Below, in pieces: positions 22,355 through 26,784 of a stretch of 26,784 nucleotides of DNA. Origin of the DNA: a bacterium (lineage in GTDB: Bacteria; Spirochaetota; Spirochaetia; JABEVK01); assembly GCA_021782055.1 (NCBI GenBank), contig JAJXVP010000020.1:1-26784 (forward strand). The letters are read 5' to 3'. The notes beneath the pieces were generated by a model. The model saw only the letters and a program-made list of their open reading frames with translations, had not been told where the DNA came from and did no database searches. The position numbers and the translations under genes were made by a program. Position 1 is the stretch's first letter. Each line of letters begins with the position of its first letter.

Positions 22355-22360
22355 AGGGTC

Positions 22361-24742
22361 GTGGCGCTACCAACGTTTCGCTCAGTTATTTCACGAGTGT
22401 TATTTCAGCTTCTCGGAGTTTTTCTTGGCGGGTTCTTCCTGTTATCCGTTCTTGTCTTGACGGCGTTTGAGCGACGAGAAAAGGAACAGCTATCGCTGGT
22501 GGCCAAGGGGTGTGGACAGGAGCTTTCTGATTTTCTTGATCGCCGTCAGGTTAATCTGAACCAGCTAGGCTTAATGCTTTCGACCTTTGACCCAACGCTC
22601 AAAAGCCCGGCAACGCCACAACTCTTAGAACATTGGGCCGAAGGGGGGGCGAGTTTTCGTGCTATAGCCCTTCTCGGTCCCCACCAGACCCCAACGCTAT
22701 TTTGGAGTCAGCCGGATTTGCCTGAACAACTCACCCCCGAAACTTGGGTTGAGCTTCGGCAAAAAGCCAAGGGTTCAGGGGTGGTGGTGGACCAAAAAGG
22801 AAGACTGTTCTTGGTTCGGCAGTTTTCGTTCGGCTGGGTGGCTGCCCAGCCCGATCAAAGTCTGTTGGTGCACAACCTCGAAGAATGGGCACAAGCCGCA
22901 GGCGGGCGAGTACAAGTGCGTGATGGCCATGGATTTAGCCTTTTCGATACCGCCGAGGGTCCGGTTGCACCTGGATTGTCCGTGTCCTTGACCTTGCCTC
23001 AGGTACCTTGGACGCTCACGCTGTCGCGCTCTTGGAACGAGCTCTTGGCACCCTATCTACCGTTCTTGATTTTGCTCTTTGTTCTGTACTTGGTGGCGGC
23101 CGTGACGGTTCTTCTGTTTCGCAAATTCCTCATTGACAGATTGTTGCAGACGCTCGATAAGTTTCAGCGTGAAACGGTCAAAATTGCCTCGGGCGATTAC
23201 TCGGTGACCTTAGAATACACCCCTTTTCAAGACCTGAATCATGTCCTAGAAGAACTCGAAGATCTGCGAGAAAAGATCTGGCTTCGCGAACAAGACCTCA
23301 GAGATTCCGAATACCGCTTTCGACGGATGTTCGAGGACGCTCAAATTGGGATTCTTCACTCCACCCCCGAAGGGGAACTTCTGGACCTTAACCAAACCAT
23401 GGCCAAAATTTTGGACTTTCCCTCACCAGCCGAGGTAAAAGGGGCGTATTTTAGTGCCAGTGAGTTCTACGTCCGTCCCGAAGAACGTGCTCACTTGATT
23501 GCAATGCTTCAAGACAGTGAACATGGCAAGGCGCAGGCAAAAACCCGGTTTTGGACACGCGAGCGCACGACAATCCGCAAGGTAAACCTGTACCTGAGCC
23601 AGGTGTTTGACCCCAAGCGCAATGAGTTTGTCATCGAAACGTTTTGCGAGGATATTACCGAGGTTGAAGCCGCCGCCGAAGCGATTCGCCGAGTCAACGA
23701 AGACCTAGAACAAAAGGTCGAAGAACGCACCCGGCATCTCGAAATCGCCCTCGGAGACCTCAAAGCCGCCCAGGAACAGCTAATACAAGCCGAAAAGCTG
23801 GCGGCCTTAGGCCAACTCATCTCGGGGATCGCTCACGAAATCAACACCCCTTTGGGTGCCATCGCGGCTTCGAATGATAATGTTCTTGCCCTGCTCAAAA
23901 AGGTGCTTGAGTCGTTGCCGTGGTTGATGCAGGTGTTGTCGTTAGAACAGCGAGCGTTGTTTTATCGGCTGTACGAAGTGGGTAACCGCGAAATCTTGTT
24001 GGTTTCAGGGTCGCAACTACGGCAAAAAAAGAAGAGTATATTGGCCTTTTTTACCAAGGTTGGAGTGGAACTCGACGAAGAGTTGGCCGATAACTTGGCC
24101 GAGTTAGGGGTTGAAAACGAGCTGGAACCGTTTTTGCCGCTCTTGCGCGACCCCCTGGGTAAAGACGCCGTACGCATGATCAATGAAATGCTTAGCATGG
24201 AAAAATCTTGTGCCATCATCGACCAGGCCTCTGACAAGGCAGCAAAAGTGATTCAGGCGTTACGCACTTTTAGTCATCAGAACCAGGAAGAGCCCTACCA
24301 GGCGGTGGACTTGGCCGAAGGGTTAGAAACAGTGCTGACGCTCTTTCAAAACAAGATCAAGCTGGGGGTCGAGGTGGTCCGCAACTATGGTAGTCTGCCG
24401 CCGGTGGCCGGTTACCCGGATAAGCTGAATCAAGTCTGGACGAACCTCATAGCCAACGCCTTACAGGCTATGGACTACAAGGGACGTCTTGAGGTGACCA
24501 TCTCGAGCGACGGGCCGTGGGCACGAGTCGATATCGCCGATACGGGACCGGGAGTGCCCCCCGAAGTTCAAAACAAAATTTTTGAGCCATTTTTTACAAC
24601 CAAAAAGCCGGGAGAAGGAACGGGCTTGGGGTTGGACATCAGCCGAAAAATCATCGACGATCACCACGGTACCCTGACCTTTGTCAGTGAGCCGGGGCGA
24701 ACCATCTTTACCGCAAGGCTTCCCTTGGCGGTGAGTGTTTAA
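22361..24742 (+). CDS. Membrane sensor histidine kinase, PAS-HisKA-HATPase, with an insertion in the DHp domain
   Basis: A 793-residue kinase starting at GTG 22361. Helices near 12-34 and 232-254 flank an extracytoplasmic sensor region of about 195 residues. A HAMP-like or linker segment (255-310) precedes a PAS domain (about 316-435, YRFRRMFEDAQIGILHSTPEGELLDLNQTMAKIL). A coiled coil (435-478) leads to the H-box GQLISGIAHEINTPLGAIAASN with phospho-acceptor H492. About 110 residues (507-620) separate the H-box helix from the second DHp helix (DQASDKAAKVIQALRTFSHQN). The ATPase domain is complete: N-box NQVWTNLIANALQAM (690-704), G1 DTGPGVP (727-733), FEPFFTT (741-747) and G2 GEGTGLGL (751-758). 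It converges on the HD-GYP regulator, its probable partner. The signal is unknown. Confidence 0.93.
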   Translation: MALPTFRSVISRVLFQLLGVFLGGFFLLSVLVLTAFERREKEQLSLVAKGCGQELSDFLDRRQVNLNQLGLMLSTFDPTLKSPATPQLLEHWAEGGASFRAIALLGPHQTPTLFWSQPDLPEQLTPETWVELRQKAKGSGVVVDQKGRLFLVRQFSFGWVAAQPDQSLLVHNLEEWAQAAGGRVQVRDGHGFSLFDTAEGPVAPGLSVSLTLPQVPWTLTLSRSWNELLAPYLPFLILLFVLYLVAAVTVLLFRKFLIDRLLQTLDKFQRETVKIASGDYSVTLEYTPFQDLNHVLEELEDLREKIWLREQDLRDSEYRFRRMFEDAQIGILHSTPEGELLDLNQTMAKILDFPSPAEVKGAYFSASEFYVRPEERAHLIAMLQDSEHGKAQAKTRFWTRERTTIRKVNLYLSQVFDPKRNEFVIETFCEDITEVEAAAEAIRRVNEDLEQKVEERTRHLEIALGDLKAAQEQLIQAEKLAALGQLISGIAHEINTPLGAIAASNDNVLALLKKVLESLPWLMQVLSLEQRALFYRLYEVGNREILLVSGSQLRQKKKSILAFFTKVGVELDEELADNLAELGVENELEPFLPLLRDPLGKDAVRMINEMLSMEKSCAIIDQASDKAAKVIQALRTFSHQNQEEPYQAVDLAEGLETVLTLFQNKIKLGVEVVRNYGSLPPVAGYPDKLNQVWTNLIANALQAMDYKGRLEVTISSDGPWARVDIADTGPGVPPEVQNKIFEPFFTTKKPGEGTGLGLDISRKIIDDHHGTLTFVSEPGRTIFTARLPLAVSV

Positions 24743-24777
24743 CCCCCAGCGGCTACCCCCGAATCTACCCCAAAACC

Positions 24778-25845
24778 TTAATCGCAGTCCGTACAGCCCG
24801 TTTCGAGGGGCGCGACTGACTGCTCGGTGGCATTGATACGCTCACGAATTTCTTGCAACTGGGGCAGGTGAGCTTGAAACGCTTCAACTACCCGAGGGTC
24901 AAAATGCGATCCCGAGGCTTCCACAATCATAGCGGTAGCCTGTTCAAAGGGCATGGCAGGTTTATAGACACGTTTGCTTAACAGGGCGTCAAAAACATCG
25001 GCTACGGCAGTAATCCGGGCTTCGTAGGGGATGTCCTTGCCTTTGAGCCCCTTTTGATACCCCGTCCCGTCCCAACGTTCGTGATGGTAATAGGCGATGT
25101 TCCTGGCCATTTCATCAATTCCGTCGGCACTGAGAATTTTGTAACCGTACCAAACATGCTTTTTCATGATTTCAAACTCTTCGGCCGTATAGCGTCCGGG
25201 TTTGTTCAAGAGCTGGCAAGCTACACCAACTTTGCCAATGTCATGAAGCCGCGAGTAGATCCGAATTCTTGAAACGTAGCTGTCGTCCATACCCAGCTTT
25301 TCGGCAAGAAAAGCCGCGTATTCCGAGACGCGAAGAATATGGTAGCTTGTATCTTCGTCATAGCTGAGGTTGGCCGCCTCTAAGGCGGTAATCATCGAAA
25401 AGGTGAGTTTTTCGATTTTTAGGTCTTGCTCGTGAATCAACTGAAGCTGAGTAAACTCGCGCAAGGCCTGCCTGATGGTAAAAACAAACTCTTCTTTTTT
25501 CCAGGGTTTCGTAATGTAACGGTACAGCTGAGCGTTGTTGACGGCCTGTTTGACCCCTTCAAGATCGGAAAAGCCGGTCAAAAGGATGGTGAAAGCCTCG
25601 GGAAACTGCGCCTTGATACGGGCTAGCAATTCATGCCCCTTCATGCCGGGCATATTCTGGTCCGAAATGATCACTGCCAGCCTTTGGTCTGACCCCGATA
25701 GCTCTTCAATAATTTGCAAAGCCTCTTCGCCGCTTTCTGCTGTTTCTAACACGCACAGCGAACCCAGGCTGTTGCGCAGTTCAATTCGAAGGCTTTGAAG
25801 GATTATGGGTTCGTCGTCAACACAGAGGATCAGCGGGGCACTCAT
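24778..25845 (-). CDS. Response regulator with HD-GYP domain (RpfG-like c-di-GMP phosphodiesterase)
   Basis: A 355-residue cytoplasmic protein. The receiver (1-125) has acidic pocket VDDE (9-12), phospho-acceptor D62 in ISDQNMPGM, switch Thr in LLTG (T90) and Lys in TKPW (K113). A helical linker (128-165) leads to the HD-GYP domain (about 168-335). Metal ligands are present: H201-D202 in RLHDIGKVG, H230 in MKKHVWYG, H254-H255 in YYHHERWDGTGYQ, and D283 in AVADVFDAL. The signature reads HHERWDGTGYQKGLKG, with Gln where the family has Pro. Expected role: hydrolysis of c-di-GMP on phosphorylation. A short tail ends in CTDCD. It is convergent with the kinase and has a strong leaderless-type promoter. 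Confidence 0.95.
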   Translation of the reverse strand: MSAPLILCVDDEPIILQSLRIELRNSLGSLCVLETAESGEEALQIIEELSGSDQRLAVIISDQNMPGMKGHELLARIKAQFPEAFTILLTGFSDLEGVKQAVNNAQLYRYITKPWKKEEFVFTIRQALREFTQLQLIHEQDLKIEKLTFSMITALEAANLSYDEDTSYHILRVSEYAAFLAEKLGMDDSYVSRIRIYSRLHDIGKVGVACQLLNKPGRYTAEEFEIMKKHVWYGYKILSADGIDEMARNIAYYHHERWDGTGYQKGLKGKDIPYEARITAVADVFDALLSKRVYKPAMPFEQATAMIVEASGSHFDPRVVEAFQAHLPQLQEIRERINATEQSVAPLETGCTDCD

Positions 25846-25851
25846 ACGTTC

Positions 25852-25880
25852 AGTCTAAATTGGCTAACCCTCAACGTCAA
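25852..25880 (-). promoter_or_regulatory. Leaderless-type promoter of the HD-GYP response regulator
   Basis: On the minus strand: -35 TTGACG (25880-25875), 17-bp spacer, -10 TAGACT (25857-25852), six bases to ATG 25845. No Shine-Dalgarno is possible with this start site. Confidence 0.7.
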
Positions 25881-25984
25881 CAGATTTACTACAAGACATG
25901 TTTACTATCGGACGTAGCACGGGAGTCACTCTGGTCAAAGCCCCCCCAGATCGAGCATGTTAAAGGTCTCAAGGAGCCGTAGGA

Positions 25985-26784
25985 ATGCGCGAATTTTGGG
26001 CCATTGTCGAACTTCGCACCAAGCTCGTCAGCCTGACCTCGTTGGGGTTGGGGTTCATCCTCTTACTAAAAGGTTCCCAACCGCCTGTTTGTTGGGGGGC
26101 CGTCGTGCTCTTTGCCGTCGTGCTTTTTCTTTTAGATATGGGAACAACAGCCTTCAACACCTTTTTTGATTTTTGGCATGGAATCGACCGTCGTGAGCTG
26201 AACTTTGAAACCGATAAAGTGCTTGTTCACCAGGGAACGCCGCCCGGCGCCGCTTTGGTGATCGCCCTGGCTCTCTACATGCTCGCCGGAGTGCTGGGCT
26301 TGGGGCTGGTGGCCCTTCGCGGAGGTGTCATGGTGCTTGCGGGGGGCTTGGGGATGCTTGTAGGGTTTTCGTATTCGGGTGGGCCCTGGCCTTTAAGCGG
26401 TACGCCCTGGGGGGAGGTGTTTGCCGGGACCTTTTTAGGGGGGCTTGTGATCATCTTAGTTTATTTTGCCGGAACAGGAAACTTTTCGCCTGAAGTGTTG
26501 CGCCTCAGTCTGCCCTCGACGGCTATGGTGGCGGCGCTGTTGGCGGTCAATCATACTTGCGACCGCGAGCCCGACCAACTGGCAGGGCGACGCACCTTGG
26601 CCGTCGTCTTGGGGCCTTTAGCTCCGTGGGCCCCTTTTGTTTTAGGTGCCTCGGCGTGGGGGCTGAGTTTTGCCCTGCTGTGGCGGACCTTTACCCCCGT
26701 GTCGCTCAGTCTCTTTTTGGTAGGTGCGGTTGTTGCTGGGGCGGGGACTTTAAGCATGAAGCGCCGGGGCTTTTCTGCCAAAAG
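25985..26784 (+). CDS. UbiA-family prenyltransferase, MenA-like (C-terminus beyond window)
   Basis: An open frame of 266 codons running off the window; the usual length is about 290-310. ATG 25985 has AAGGAG eight bases upstream. It is an integral membrane protein with about eight helices. The first Asp-rich prenyl-diphosphate motif is visible as NTFFDFWHGID (N-x3-D-x4-D), and the second as NHTCDREPDQLAGRRTLAVVLG. The latter is typical of 1,4-dihydroxy-2-naphthoate polyprenyltransferases, which make demethylmenaquinone. A quinone would fit anaerobic respiration, but other UbiA substrates cannot be excluded, and no other men gene is visible. The 139-bp gap before it holds the divergent HD-GYP promoter; I found no convincing promoter of its own. 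Confidence 0.88.
   Translation, partial: MREFWAIVELRTKLVSLTSLGLGFILLLKGSQPPVCWGAVVLFAVVLFLLDMGTTAFNTFFDFWHGIDRRELNFETDKVLVHQGTPPGAALVIALALYMLAGVLGLGLVALRGGVMVLAGGLGMLVGFSYSGGPWPLSGTPWGEVFAGTFLGGLVIILVYFAGTGNFSPEVLRLSLPSTAMVAALLAVNHTCDREPDQLAGRRTLAVVLGPLAPWAPFVLGASAWGLSFALLWRTFTPVSLSLFLVGAVVAGAGTLSMKRRGFSAK

Noticed and set aside
1..26784. CRISPR arrays, tRNA or rRNA genes, insertion sequences, toxin-antitoxin pairs, phage or defence genes
   Set aside because: None seen: no regular direct repeats, transposase motifs, cloverleaf sequences or defence domains were recognised on either strand.

Overview
The window is about 26.8 kb of bacterial chromosome at roughly 50% GC, packed with genes (no gap above about 150 bases). 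I see no tRNA, rRNA, CRISPR array, insertion sequence or phage gene. The content suggests an anaerobic or facultative bacterium: a class I hybrid cluster protein, many Fe-S proteins, a biotin ECF uptake system, CarD, PilZ and HD-GYP signalling, and a UbiA/MenA-type prenyltransferase. I lean weakly to Spirochaetota because of the CarD, PilZ, class I Hcp and AmmeMemoRadiSam mix, but the lineage cannot be fixed from this sequence.

Layout. 1-3108: a nitrosative/redox stress block with hcp (partial, minus), divergent Crp/Fnr and TetR regulators, and a ferredoxin. The hcp/crp spacer and the ferredoxin promoter share a 19-bp operator-like motif. 3105-6352: a polytopic membrane protein (minus), a membrane-anchored PilZ protein and an MFS transporter. 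6341-8744: divergent rlmG and a second MTS-type methyltransferase. 8804-11468: an Rrf2 regulator with four clustered Cys and a metallophosphoesterase, convergent with cysE. 11522-14779 (minus): an orphan oligopeptide-binding protein, CarD, endonuclease III and a small exported protein, mostly overlapping. 14854-15603: an HPt protein. 15636-17997: an overlapping AmmeMemoRadiSam operon (amrS-amrB-amrA) of unknown role. 18043-22302 (minus): a FemAB/GNAT-like protein, then BioY, EcfA, EcfT and DUF445 overlapping or nearly so. 22361-25845: a membrane sensor kinase convergent with an HD-GYP response regulator. 25985-end: a UbiA prenyltransferase (partial).

Working together: hcp, the two regulators and the ferredoxin look like one regulon. 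The kinase, HPt protein and HD-GYP regulator could form a phosphorelay ending in cyclic-di-GMP turnover, with the PilZ protein as a possible receptor. The most general signal is a promoter grammar: at least seven genes have a -10 hexamer 6-7 nt before the start codon, predicting leaderless mRNAs. The oddest local signal is a perfect 17-bp inverted repeat inside the conserved coding region of amrA.
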